This document shows positions 9,007-16,738 of a stretch of DNA of 33,010 nt, in pieces; positions within the stretch are counted from its first letter, which is position 1, and every line of letters starts with the position of its first letter. Position numbers and translations under genes: made by a program. This DNA comes from Thiogranum sp. (GTDB lineage: Bacteria > Pseudomonadota > Gammaproteobacteria > DSM-19610). Under the pieces are notes generated by a model. The model saw only the letters and a program-made list of their open reading frames with translations. It ran no database searches and was not told where the DNA came from. The DNA lies in contig JASBSS010000010.1 of assembly GCA_030148805.1 (NCBI GenBank), positions 1 to 33,010 on the forward strand. The letters run 5' to 3'.

Positions 9007-9407
9007 AGCCACGCGCCGCGGTGGAACACCGCGGTCGGCGCCGTTGTATGTCACCAGGCCCGGCGGTCCCTGTCCGGGTTTGGCATGCCTTGGGTCCGAC
9101 CTGGAATTTTCCGTTCATGCTTGACCTGCCTGGACAGAGCCTGGCGGTCCCAGGCTGAGTGCGACGGTCCTGAGATCGACCTGGCGCCCTTGGCTGGGCC
9201 CTGTGGGAATTTTCGCCCGCGCTTGAGCTGTCGTGGCAGCACTTGTCCGCCGTCAGTCGAGTGCGACAGCCAACAGCGCAGCCTGACGCCTTTGACTGGG
9301 CGCGGTCGGTTGCCCGGCCGGATCTGACGTCGGCCGGTCACCTGGCATCACCCGGCCGGACCAGGCTTTAGCCGATCGGAGCTGGCGTTCGTGGGGCGCC
9401 CCCGCGT
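9007..9407. other. Intergenic spacer with degenerate ~102-bp repeat
   Basis: Space between the convergent deacetylase lipoprotein and acyltransferase genes. Its centre is two degenerate copies of a ~102-103 bp unit. Frames of 80 (+) and 96 (-) residues are open across it, but neither has a ribosome site or recognisable domain, so I do not call a gene. Confidence 0.5.
9085..9290. repeat. Degenerate direct repeat, two copies, period 102-103 bp
   Basis: Shared blocks recur at constant spacing: GGAATTTTC at 9103 and 9206, GCTTGA-CTG at 9119 and 9221, and GAGTGCGAC at 9157 and 9259. A partial third copy may begin near 9287 (CCTTTGACTGGG). On the minus strand the duplicated peptide keeps RK(F/I)P and SHS patterns with a 34-residue period. 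Confidence 0.65.
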
Positions 9408-11372
9408 TCAGGAACCGAGGTCGGCGGACTGCAACGCTGGCGCCTGCCGTACGGGGAAGAACAGCGCCTTCAAATAGCTGTGGGGATAATTGGCGAGCAG
9501 TGTTCGGGCAATCCACTCGCCGCCATAGACCGACAGATGATGGGTATCGAGATAGTTCGGCCTGCCGTGTTCGTCGCTGGCGCGGACCCGCTTACCGATC
9601 TCCTTCAGCAGTGCCTCCACATCGATAAAACGGAGCTGCTCGGTCGAGGCGTAATCTCGCAGCAGGACGTTGGCTTCCAGGTAGGAATCGTCGATTTCCA
9701 TGGTCAGCGGCGCGTCGCTTGAGTCGGTCAGCCGGTGATAGTTGAACACCTTGTCCGCGCTGGCCAGGTAGCCGTGAATGCGCCCCAACACCGCCACCGG
9801 TTTGTCCGCGGCGCGCAATTTGGCGAAGAAGTCGTCCATGGCCGCCACGCCGACGCGGTTCTCGCGGAAATAGCGCGGGGTCCACTTCTGGGCATAGAGT
9901 ATCCCGTCGTAATCGGACAGATGGCCGAAGACATACGCCCGCACGCGCTCGCATTTCTCGGTTTTCACATGCGGATAGCAGGCACCGGCCGAGGCCAGAT
10001 CCACCTGCACCCCGAGCGCGGTGCCCAGCGCGCTGACCATCTGGTAGTAGTGTTCGGCGTGCGAATTGCCGACCAGCAGGTAACGCTCGCTGGGGTGCGG
10101 CACGTCGGCGGCGTTGCCCTGACAGCCCAGGCTGACGAACGAGGGGCACTTGCTTTTGTCGATGTGGTAGAAAGCCAGTCGCGGATCGAGCTGGTCGCTG
10201 AGAAAGCGTTGCGGCATGCCCTTGGTATACAGCACCCAGGCGCCCAGTCCGGACAACAGCACGCCGGGCAGCAGAAACACGTAGACAAAGGAATGAGCGA
10301 AGGAGTTTTTCATCCGCCGCACCGGCTTTTCCACCCAATGGTAGGAAAGCGTCGACATGAGCAGCGTAAAGGCGACCACGGCGGCCACGCCCAACGGGGA
10401 AAAGGCGAAATCCGTGGGACCCCCGAAATCGAGTACGTATTTCGACAGGGCGATGGTCGGCCAATGCCACAAATAGATGGAATAGGACAGCAGGCCGATC
10501 GCCACCAGCGCCTTGACCGACAACAGCTTGTGCGCCGCGCTGCCCCGCGAGGGCGCGATCACCAGTGCCGCCAGGGTACAGGGCAGCAGCGCGCTGAAGC
10601 CCGGGAACAGCATTTCGCGATTGAACAGGACCAGACACAGCAGCAAGCCCACCATCGCCAGGTTGGAAATCATGGGATGGACACGCAAGTCCTTGTACTC
10701 GATGACCGCCACCGCCAGGGCCGCGCCGATCATCAACTCGTTGGCGCGCGTCACGAACAGATAATAGGACCATTTGGCGGCGTCCGGCCGCATGGCCATG
10801 AAGGTTCCCAGGGCGGCGGACACGGCGATCAATGCCGCGAACACCACCAGCAGCGTGACGGCGTGCGACTTTTCGAACTTGGAGCGCAGGTAGAACAGCA
10901 GCACCAGGACCAGCGGCCAGAAAATGTAGAACTGCTCCTCGACGCTCAGCGACCAGGTATGCAGCAAGGGCCACTGCTCGGCGTTGTTGGAAAAGTAATC
11001 GCCACTGCGGGCGGCGTAGTTGAAGTTGGAGATGAAAAAGATGCTGGAGATGACCGAGATGCCGAACTTGTAAAAATCATAGGGCAGCACGAGCAGATAC
11101 GCCGCCACCATGGTGACGCTCAACACCAGGAAATACGCCGGCAGGATGCGGTTGATGCGCCGGCGATAGAAATTGCCGTAGCTGAAGGTGGAACTCAGGC
11201 GTTCCCGGTAGAGGATGGTGGTGATCAGATAGCCGGAAATGGTGAAGAAAATATCCACCCCGAGAAAACCGCCGGGCATCCAGTTCTTGTTGAGATGGAA
11301 AACGAAGACGGCGAGCACCGAGACCGCGCGCAACCCGTCAATGGCGGGGTTGTACTTGAGCAGTGTGTTCAT
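9408..11372 (-). CDS. Acyltransferase-3 / SGNH fusion (OafA/OatA-type O-acetyltransferase)
   Basis: A 654-residue inner-membrane enzyme expected to move acetyl groups across the membrane and transfer them to a surface or periplasmic polysaccharide. The N-terminal acyltransferase-3 domain (about 1-385) has the family marks IDGLRAVSVL, the catalytic-type His26 in FVFHLN, GVDIFFTISGYLI, WSLSVEEQFYIFWP, and about ten membrane segments ending with LWHWP and HWVEKPVRR. The C-terminal extracytoplasmic SGNH domain (about 425-654) has GNSHA (Ser437) and DTHHLS (Asp609, His612), a complete Ser/Asp/His set. GGAGAGGGCG upstream supports the ATG at 11372. It lies between the two deacetylase-like genes on the opposite strand, so acetylation and deacetylation of one polymer is a sensible inference. 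The acceptor is unknown. Confidence 0.92.
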   Translation of the reverse strand: MNTLLKYNPAIDGLRAVSVLAVFVFHLNKNWMPGGFLGVDIFFTISGYLITTILYRERLSSTFSYGNFYRRRINRILPAYFLVLSVTMVAAYLLVLPYDFYKFGISVISSIFFISNFNYAARSGDYFSNNAEQWPLLHTWSLSVEEQFYIFWPLVLVLLFYLRSKFEKSHAVTLLVVFAALIAVSAALGTFMAMRPDAAKWSYYLFVTRANELMIGAALAVAVIEYKDLRVHPMISNLAMVGLLLCLVLFNREMLFPGFSALLPCTLAALVIAPSRGSAAHKLLSVKALVAIGLLSYSIYLWHWPTIALSKYVLDFGGPTDFAFSPLGVAAVVAFTLLMSTLSYHWVEKPVRRMKNSFAHSFVYVFLLPGVLLSGLGAWVLYTKGMPQRFLSDQLDPRLAFYHIDKSKCPSFVSLGCQGNAADVPHPSERYLLVGNSHAEHYYQMVSALGTALGVQVDLASAGACYPHVKTEKCERVRAYVFGHLSDYDGILYAQKWTPRYFRENRVGVAAMDDFFAKLRAADKPVAVLGRIHGYLASADKVFNYHRLTDSSDAPLTMEIDDSYLEANVLLRDYASTEQLRFIDVEALLKEIGKRVRASDEHGRPNYLDTHHLSVYGGEWIARTLLANYPHSYLKALFFPVRQAPALQSADLGS

Positions 11373-11647
11373 CGGTCGCCCTCTCCATGGACATTATTGG
11401 AATGAATTGAGACTTTTATTGAACTTCCCATCAGCCTCCAGTATCGGCGGCGGGCGGAAATTCTTCAAGCGCGCGGGGCCCCGGGGCCGGGGAGCCCCCG
11501 AGCACGCCGGGCCCTGAGCCGGGCCGTCGGCGACATCGCCCGCCGACCGGGCCGGATGACGGCCCTGCCCTTCCCGCCGGCCCCGGCTTGCCGGCTTCCG
11601 ACGATCGGATTATCGTACCGGCTCAGCGAGATATAAGGAGAATCGCC
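11373..11647. other. Divergent intergenic region with very GC-rich palindromic core
   Basis: Separates the acyltransferase and DUF302 genes. An AT-rich patch near 11390-11430 likely serves the acyltransferase promoter. Bases 11470-11535 are almost pure G/C with overlapping palindromes (GGGGCCCCGGGGCC, GCCGGGCCCTGAGCCGGGC) that could fold strongly. Confidence 0.45.
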
Positions 11648-12100
11648 ATGCCCCTGCACCGAATGCTGCTTGCCGTATGCCTGACGATGCTCGCCGGCAC
11701 CGTGTTCGCCGCCGACGGATTGATCCGGCTGAAAAGTCCCGACAGTGTCGCGGCGACCATGGAACGTCTGGAGAGAGCGGTCAAGCAACGCGAGCTGCAC
11801 ATTTTCGCCCGCATCGACCACAGCGCCGGCGCCGAGCGCGTCGACCTGAGCCTGCGCCCCACGCAACTGCTGATTTTCGGCAATCCCAAGGGCGGCACGC
11901 CGCTCATGCAGTGCGCCCAGACCACGGGCATCGACCTGCCGCTCAAGGCCCTGGTGTGGCAGGATGAGGCCGGGCAGGTCTGGGTCGGCTACAACGACCC
12001 GGCCTATCTCGCCCGCCGGCACAAGGCGAGCAACTGTCCCGTGGTGTTGAAGCTGCAACAGGTCCTGTCCGACATCGGCAAAGCGGCGGTCTCGCCTTGA
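11648..12100 (+). CDS. Periplasmic DUF302-domain protein
   Basis: A 150-residue exported protein. The signal peptide (about 1-20, MLLAVCLTMLAGTVFAA) ends just before a DUF302 domain: SVAATMERLERAVKQRELHIFARIDH, LRPTQLLIFGNPKGGTPLM, IDLPLKALVWQDEAGQVWVGYNDPAYLARRH. That consensus is very recognisable, but the molecular role of DUF302 proteins is not settled. The start at 11648 has AAGGAG six bases upstream; the in-frame start at 11588 is rejected because it would bury the signal peptide. The deacetylase-like gene follows 73 bp downstream on the same strand, so the two may be co-transcribed. Two cysteines remain after export (QCAQTT, SNCPVV), which could form a disulfide. Confidence 0.9.
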   Translation: MPLHRMLLAVCLTMLAGTVFAADGLIRLKSPDSVAATMERLERAVKQRELHIFARIDHSAGAERVDLSLRPTQLLIFGNPKGGTPLMQCAQTTGIDLPLKALVWQDEAGQVWVGYNDPAYLARRHKASNCPVVLKLQQVLSDIGKAAVSP

Positions 12101-12173
12101 GCACCGCGCACGGCTTGGCGTGCTGAGCCGCGCATACGCGTGAGAAGGACCGCGGTGGCAGCGTGAAATCCCC

Positions 12174-13115
12174 ATGAGTTCTCATTCAAGGTCGCTCGTG
12201 CGTCTCATCGGCGCGGTGCTGACAGCGCTGGCGACGCTGTTGCCCGCCAGCATCCATGCCGCAGGGACAAGCGCCGGGGCGCAGGTCCAGGCCGCCCTGG
12301 AACGCAACGCGGGTGCGCCCCGCGACTCGCAGCGGCCACCGCTCCTGGTGATCCTGAAATTCGACGACCTGCGGGAAGTCGACGGCCTCATGCCGCCGGG
12401 CTGGCGGCGGCTGATGGATTATCTCAAGGAGGCCGGCATCAAGGCCGCCATCGGCATCGTCGCCGACTCGTTGGCCAACCCCACGCCGGACTATCTGCAA
12501 TGGATCCAGTCCCAATACGCCCAGGGGCTGGTCGAATTCTGGTTGCACGGCTGGGATCATCTCAGCTACACCCGCGACGGCGTGCGCTATAACGAATTCG
12601 TGCGACCCTATCAGGCGCAGGCCGAGCGCCTGGCCCGGTCGCAACGGCTGGCGCGGCAAAAGCTCGGCTTCAGCTTCACCACTTTCGGTCCGCCCGGGGG
12701 GCCCGGCAAAGGCAGTTTCAACGCCGACACGCTGCGGTTGTTGGCGGCGGACCCCGATCTGCGGGTGATGCTCTACCCCACGCGCCTGGATGAAGCCGGT
12801 CGCGCCGCGATGGCGATGAGTTCAGGCAAGCTGACCATATTCGATCGCAGCCAGGGCGTGGATCTGGAAAGTCCCATCGGGGTGCCCAATTTCGACCAGA
12901 TTCGCCGCGGCATCGACCGCCACGCGCAACGGGACTATTTCGTGCTGCAGGGCCATCCCGCCCGTTGGGACGCGGCCCGTTTCAACGAGTTCGAACGCAT
13001 CGTCCGTTATCTCATCGCCCGCGGCGCCGTCTTCACCACGCCGGCGGAACTGGCCGCGCAACGGCGGCCCAGTGCGCCGCGGGCGGCCCTCAACCACCCG
13101 CCAGCGCCTGATTGA
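12174..13115 (+). CDS. Exported polysaccharide deacetylase-like protein (paralogue of the 7054 gene)
   Basis: A 313-residue exported protein. After a signal peptide (about 1-30, ending IHAAG), nearly the whole chain is the CE4-like domain also found at the C-terminus of the lipoprotein at 7054. Motifs: KFDD (Asp64-Asp65), HGWDH (Lys/Arg-rich region after it; His125, His129), FGPPGG (171-176) and QGHP (His261). The block from DGVRYNEFVRPY through KGSFNADTLRLL is almost identical in the two proteins, so they arose by duplication. There is no strong ribosome site before ATG 12174. Its last 26 bases overlap the end of the opposing SGNH hydrolase gene. Proposed role: metal-dependent removal of acetyl groups from a glycan; the substrate is unknown. 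Confidence 0.78.
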   Translation: MSSHSRSLVRLIGAVLTALATLLPASIHAAGTSAGAQVQAALERNAGAPRDSQRPPLLVILKFDDLREVDGLMPPGWRRLMDYLKEAGIKAAIGIVADSLANPTPDYLQWIQSQYAQGLVEFWLHGWDHLSYTRDGVRYNEFVRPYQAQAERLARSQRLARQKLGFSFTTFGPPGGPGKGSFNADTLRLLAADPDLRVMLYPTRLDEAGRAAMAMSSGKLTIFDRSQGVDLESPIGVPNFDQIRRGIDRHAQRDYFVLQGHPARWDAARFNEFERIVRYLIARGAVFTTPAELAAQRRPSAPRAALNHPPAPD

Positions 13116-13980
13116 GCCGGCGATAACCCGCCGCGTTCAGGTGCAGGAAATCGGCCGCGTAGGCGGCGTCCAGAAAGCCGTCGGGGCGCGCCAGCAAGGC
13201 AGCGGCGTCCACCACCCGCACCCCCGGGGCGACAAGGGTTTCCAGGAAGCCGTTGATCTGCGCCAGCGCCGCGCTGGCGGCGGGATTCCACATCCGCCGG
13301 CGCAACAGCGAGGGCTGGGCCGGGGGAAACACCGTCGTCAGCACCAACTGGATCCCGTCGGCCTGGGTTTTTTCGACCAGGGCCTGGATATTGTCCTGGT
13401 AACGCGCCACCACGGCCGCGGCCGGCGCCGCCGACAAGCCGACCAGCTTGATATCGTTGATCCCCACCTGCACCAGCAAGTGGCGCGGGCGCAACGGCTG
13501 CACGTGCGCCTCGTAGCGGCCCAGCACCTGGGTCGAGGTTTGTCCCCCGATCCCGGCGTTGACGAACTCCGAGTCCTGCCAGCCCGACGGCACCGGCCAT
13601 TGCCGGGCCCGCGAATCGCCGAAGACCATCCACTGCGGCCGTTGCGTCCGCGCGCTGCCGGGATCGATTTTGTCGAGCTCGAACGGATCCTGGCGCAGCA
13701 GAGCGATGCGGGTGTACAAGGTCTCGCTCAGGCGCCACAAATAGGCGTTGCCCGCCAGGGACAGCAGTAACAGCGCCATGAGCGCGGTCAGCGTCCACGC
13801 GCGTTTCCTGTGCTGGTGTGAAAGTGTCAAACCGGTCTTCGATAATCCGTTGGTCGCTCGCAGCGGACCTGATCGAGTCGTCGGTTGGCGGTAGAGAGCC
13901 AGCTCACCCCGCCTGGGATCCGGTACCTGCGAAGCGTTGACTGTAGCATAGGCGGGCAGATTCGTCTTCCGGCGAACCAT
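13090..13980 (-). CDS. Membrane-anchored SGNH/GDSL-family hydrolase
   Basis: A 296-residue (or shorter) protein. A transmembrane anchor spans about 62-82, then an SGNH hydrolase domain follows with all four blocks: FGDSRA (Ser123), NAGIGGQ (Gly), GIND (Asn175) and DFLHLNAAGY (Asp277, His280). SGNH enzymes are esterases, often carbohydrate O-acetylesterases. The start is uncertain: GGAGGT lies directly against the ATG at 13980, too close for normal use, and the first ~55 residues look non-homologous, so a downstream non-ATG start is possible. The gene converges on the deacetylase-like gene with a 26-base 3' overlap, and a 9-bp tandem repeat begins 13 bases upstream of its annotated start. It fits the neighbourhood's acetyl-ester theme. 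Confidence 0.8.
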   Translation of the reverse strand: MVRRKTNLPAYATVNASQVPDPRRGELALYRQPTTRSGPLRATNGLSKTGLTLSHQHRKRAWTLTALMALLLLSLAGNAYLWRLSETLYTRIALLRQDPFELDKIDPGSARTQRPQWMVFGDSRARQWPVPSGWQDSEFVNAGIGGQTSTQVLGRYEAHVQPLRPRHLLVQVGINDIKLVGLSAAPAAAVVARYQDNIQALVEKTQADGIQLVLTTVFPPAQPSLLRRRMWNPAASAALAQINGFLETLVAPGVRVVDAAALLARPDGFLDAAYAADFLHLNAAGYRRLNQALAGG

Positions 13981-14334
13981 ACCTCCACCGATGGCCCAAC
14001 TGGCCCAACTGGCCCAACTGGCTCGACTGGCTCGACTGGCTCGACTGGCTCAATTGGCTCAATTGGCTCAATTGGCTGCGTTGACTGCGTTGACTGCGTT
14101 GACTGCGTTGGCTGCGTTGGCGTATTGGCTTAATGGGGTCATGGGACATGGCGGAGGCAAAACATATGGCGCGGCCGGAATTACAGCGCACCTAGACCTT
14201 CACGATTCTTAGATATCACTTTATAAATAACAAGTAAGATACTGATAAATATTTTAATAATATAATTCAAGCCATAAAAAAACGCGCAAGATCCGGCTTG
14301 TGGCAACCGCCTCGCCGACCTATCGTTGCACCCT
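13981..14334. other. Divergent spacer: 9-bp repeat array plus AT-rich promoter region
   Basis: Left half: a 14-unit 9-bp tandem repeat. Right half: bases 14208-14285 are very AT-rich (TATAAATAACAAG, AAATATTTTAATAATATAATT), in sharp contrast to the surrounding GC, and probably hold the promoter of the Ada-like gene. No gene is called; frames through the repeat encode only Leu-Ala-Gln/Arg-type periodic peptides. Confidence 0.6.
13994..14119. repeat. 9-bp tandem repeat, 14 units in homogenised blocks
   Basis: Fourteen consecutive 9-mers in order: GCCCAACTG x3, GCTCGACTG x3, GCTCAATTG x3, GCTGCGTTG x1, ACTGCGTTG x3, GCTGCGTTG x1; degenerate units continue to about 14136. The block structure indicates successive local duplications after base changes. 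The array is immediately upstream of the SGNH hydrolase start. Confidence 0.95.
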
Positions 14335-15192
14335 ATGTCAGATTATATGCGCATCACCCGGGCGATCGAGTTCATCACTGCGAACGCGTCGAACCAGCCG
14401 ACGCTGGAGGCGATCGCGGCGCACCTGCACCTCAGCCCGTTTCATTTCCAACGGCTGTTCTGTCGCTGGACCGGGGTGACGCCCAAGCGTTATCTGCAGA
14501 CGCTGACCGTGGAGAGAGCCAAGCGGCTGTTGGCGCAGGCGCGCCCGCTGCTGCAAGTGTCCGAGTCGGTGGGGCTGAGCAGCAGCTCCCGCCTGCACGA
14601 TCACTTCGTGCAGCTCGAGGCGGTCACCCCGGGTGAGTACAAGCAGCGTGGCACGAATCTGCACATCGAACACGGGGTTTGCGCTTCGCCTTTCGGTGGT
14701 CTGTTCGTCGCCATCACCTCCCGGGGCATCTGCAAACTGAGTTTCGTCGATGACGCCGCCGAAACCCCGGAACTGGTGACTGAGTTGCGCCGCTGCTGGC
14801 CGCGGGCGACGCTGCGGGCCAACCCGGCCGCGGCGCAAGCGGTGGCCGCGGCCTTGTTCTCCCGCCGCCCCCGTCCCGACCGGCCGCTGTCGCTGTATGT
14901 CAAGGGCACGAATTTCCAGGTCAGCGTCTGGCGGGCCCTGCTGCGCATCCCGCCGGCGGCGGTGGTCAGTTACACCGAGGTCGCCGAGGCGGTCGCCAGA
15001 CCGCGCGCGGCGCGTGCGGTGGGCAGCGCCATCGGCGCCAACCCGGCGGCCTTCCTGATCCCCTGCCACCGCGTGATCCAGCAATCCGGCCGCCTGGGCG
15101 GATACCACTGGGGGGAAACGCGGCTGCAAGCGATACATGCCTGGGAATGCGCGCGGGCCGAGACGCGGGGAGGACAGGAGATCCCGGACTGA
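14335..15192 (+). CDS. Ada-like fusion: AraC-type regulator plus O6-alkylguanine-DNA methyltransferase
   Basis: A 285-residue protein. Residues about 1-100 are an AraC-type double helix-turn-helix (LEAIAAHLHLSPFHFQRLFCRWTGVTPKRYL is its first part). Residues about 110-285 are a DNA methyltransferase with the active-site motif PCHRV (Cys244), preceded by FQVSVWRALLRIPPAAVVSY. It should accept a methyl group from O6-methylguanine irreversibly and regulate alkylation-response genes. The N-terminal zinc and methylphosphotriester domain of E. coli Ada (with its Cys38) is absent, so methyl-triggered activation would have to work differently. ATG 14335 is chosen; a TTG three codons upstream is also open and no ribosome site is obvious. 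An AT-rich promoter-like stretch lies just upstream. Confidence 0.93.
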   Translation: MSDYMRITRAIEFITANASNQPTLEAIAAHLHLSPFHFQRLFCRWTGVTPKRYLQTLTVERAKRLLAQARPLLQVSESVGLSSSSRLHDHFVQLEAVTPGEYKQRGTNLHIEHGVCASPFGGLFVAITSRGICKLSFVDDAAETPELVTELRRCWPRATLRANPAAAQAVAAALFSRRPRPDRPLSLYVKGTNFQVSVWRALLRIPPAAVVSYTEVAEAVARPRAARAVGSAIGANPAAFLIPCHRVIQQSGRLGGYHWGETRLQAIHAWECARAETRGGQEIPD

Positions 15193-15324
15193 CGCGGGTG
15201 TCGCCATCGTGCGCGCCCGCTCGTGCGCTTCGCGGCGACGGTTTCCACACCGCAAGGGCACGCAGGAACTGCAGCGGATTCCCGCCGGCGGACTGGGCAC
15301 CGGTCCTGCTCCGAGGTTCGATCG

Positions 15325-15351
15325 TTGGCAATTTCCCTCACGTGGTATAAG
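15325..15351 (+). promoter_or_regulatory. Candidate sigma70 promoter for the sensor kinase
   Basis: TTGGCA (15325-15330) and TATAAG (15346-15351) are good boxes but only 15 bp apart. They lie about 95 bp before the kinase start, in a locally AT-rich stretch. Confidence 0.35.
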
Positions 15352-15444
15352 CTTAAAGAAATACTACAACCCTAGTTTGGATCCGAGTTGGATCAGGGAA
15401 ACACGGCGCCCGCGGCAGGCGCTGCAGCACGGCACGGAGGGAGT

Positions 15445-16617
15445 ATGAAGGCACCCAGTCACCCGGAGCAGCCCCGCCGGCTGCGGGCGCTGCAGCGTTA
15501 CGATATCCTGGACACCCCGGTCGAGTCGGATTTTGACGATATCGTCAAGCTGGCCTCCGAGATCTGCCAAACGCCCGTCTCGGTGATCAATTTCATCGAC
15601 GCCGAGCGGCAATGGTTCAAGGCCGAGGTCGGTCTGGGCGTGCGCGAAACCCCGCTCGAAACCTCCATCTGTTCCCACGTCATCCTCGAAGACGACTTCG
15701 TGGAGATCCCGGACACCTTGCGCGACCGGCGCATGCGGGACAACCCGTTGTGCACCAGCCAGCCAGGGTTTCGCTTTTATGCCGGCGCGTTGCTGCAAAG
15801 CGAGGAAGGTCTGCCGCTGGGCACCTTGTGCGTGCTGGATCATCAGCCGCGCAGCTTGACCAGCGTGCAACGTCACGCACTGCGGGTGCTCGCCGCGCAG
15901 GTCATGAAACAGCTGGAACTGCGCCACGCGCTCAAGCAACAGGCGATCCTGCGGCGCGAAATCGACCACCGGGTGACCAATTCATTGACCACCATCTCCT
16001 CGTTGATCCAGCTGCAACGACACAAGAGCGACACACCCGGCTTGCACGCCGCGCTGCAGGCGGTCGAAAACCGCATCCGCGCCATCGCGGTGTTGCACCG
16101 CGAACTGTGCCAGTCCGAAAGCGTCGAGTCAGTGGATCTGCGGCATTTCATGCAACGTATCGAAGGCTTGTTGCGCCAGAGCGCGGCGACCCATATCCGG
16201 CTGGACATCGACGTCGACCCGGTCGCGACCACCACCTCCCAGGCATCGAGCATCGGGGTCATCACCAATGAATTCGTCACCAACTCCTTCGCCCACGCGT
16301 TCCCGAACCAGCGCGCCGGCCACATCGAGATCCGCGGGTACCGGGACGACGACGGTCTGTTCACGCTCCGGTGCCGCGACGACGGCATCGGCTCTGGCGA
16401 CCAGACGGCGAGCGGTTCCGGACTCGGCCTGATGATCATTCGCGCCAGCGCCTCGCAGCTCGGGGGCGAATGTCAGTGGCTGGACAAGGACCGCGAGGGC
16501 TTCGCACTCACGGTCCGTTTCCCGTTGCAGGAGATTGCGCTACCGGCCACACCTGGCACCATCAGGCAGGCCGCTGCCCACCCCCACGGGGCGGCGTGGG
16601 AACAGGGACGGGCTTGA
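15445..16617 (+). CDS. GAF-domain sensor histidine kinase (HisKA_2/HWE-like)
   Basis: A 390-residue soluble kinase. A GAF sensor domain (about 5-155) begins with the typical RLRALQRYDILDTP lead and has SVINFIDAERQWFKA and FYAGALLQSEEGLPLGTLCVLD. The dimerisation/phosphoacceptor region is of the HisKA_2 type: REIDHRVTNSL, with the likely phosphorylated His175. The ATPase domain has the N-box NEFVTNSFAHAF, the G1 box RDDGIG and GSGLGLMII. There is no transmembrane segment, so it senses an intracellular cue, perhaps light, redox or a small ligand. No response regulator is adjacent. The start at 15445 is supported by GGAGGGAG a few bases upstream; the upstream in-frame ATG at 15388 is weaker. Confidence 0.93.
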   Translation: MKAPSHPEQPRRLRALQRYDILDTPVESDFDDIVKLASEICQTPVSVINFIDAERQWFKAEVGLGVRETPLETSICSHVILEDDFVEIPDTLRDRRMRDNPLCTSQPGFRFYAGALLQSEEGLPLGTLCVLDHQPRSLTSVQRHALRVLAAQVMKQLELRHALKQQAILRREIDHRVTNSLTTISSLIQLQRHKSDTPGLHAALQAVENRIRAIAVLHRELCQSESVESVDLRHFMQRIEGLLRQSAATHIRLDIDVDPVATTTSQASSIGVITNEFVTNSFAHAFPNQRAGHIEIRGYRDDDGLFTLRCRDDGIGSGDQTASGSGLGLMIIRASASQLGGECQWLDKDREGFALTVRFPLQEIALPATPGTIRQAAAHPHGAAWEQGRA

Positions 16618-16665
16618 GCACCCTTGCCAGGGTGACGGCGGGCCGGCAAGAACTTTGCACCACGG

Positions 16666-16688
16666 CCGTCTGTCTAGACGGTTATACT
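16666..16688 (+). promoter_or_regulatory. Palindrome next to a -10 box before the small gene
   Basis: CCGTCT-GTCT-AGACGG (16666-16681) is a perfect 6-4-6 inverted repeat ending one base before TATACT (16683-16688), a good -10. No matching -35 is seen at 17 bp, so the palindrome may bind an activator or a repressor. Confidence 0.4.
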
Positions 16689-16738
16689 GAGTACATCCGT
16701 AACTTCCATCGACGCTTTGAATCTGCTTGGAGTGACAC

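Noticed and set aside
9735-11405. A 556-codon plus-strand frame opposite the acyltransferase gene
   Set aside because: Gln/His/Arg-rich shadow of a well-supported membrane enzyme; no recognisable motif or start signal.
13904-14212. Leu-Ala-Gln or Ser-Gln repeat peptides through the 9-bp array
   Set aside because: These are products of the repeat being stop-free in several frames; no start signals or domains.
15193-15350. Short frames between the Ada-like gene and the kinase
   Set aside because: Arg/Ala/Pro-rich chance frames without ribosome sites; the stretch instead holds a promoter candidate.
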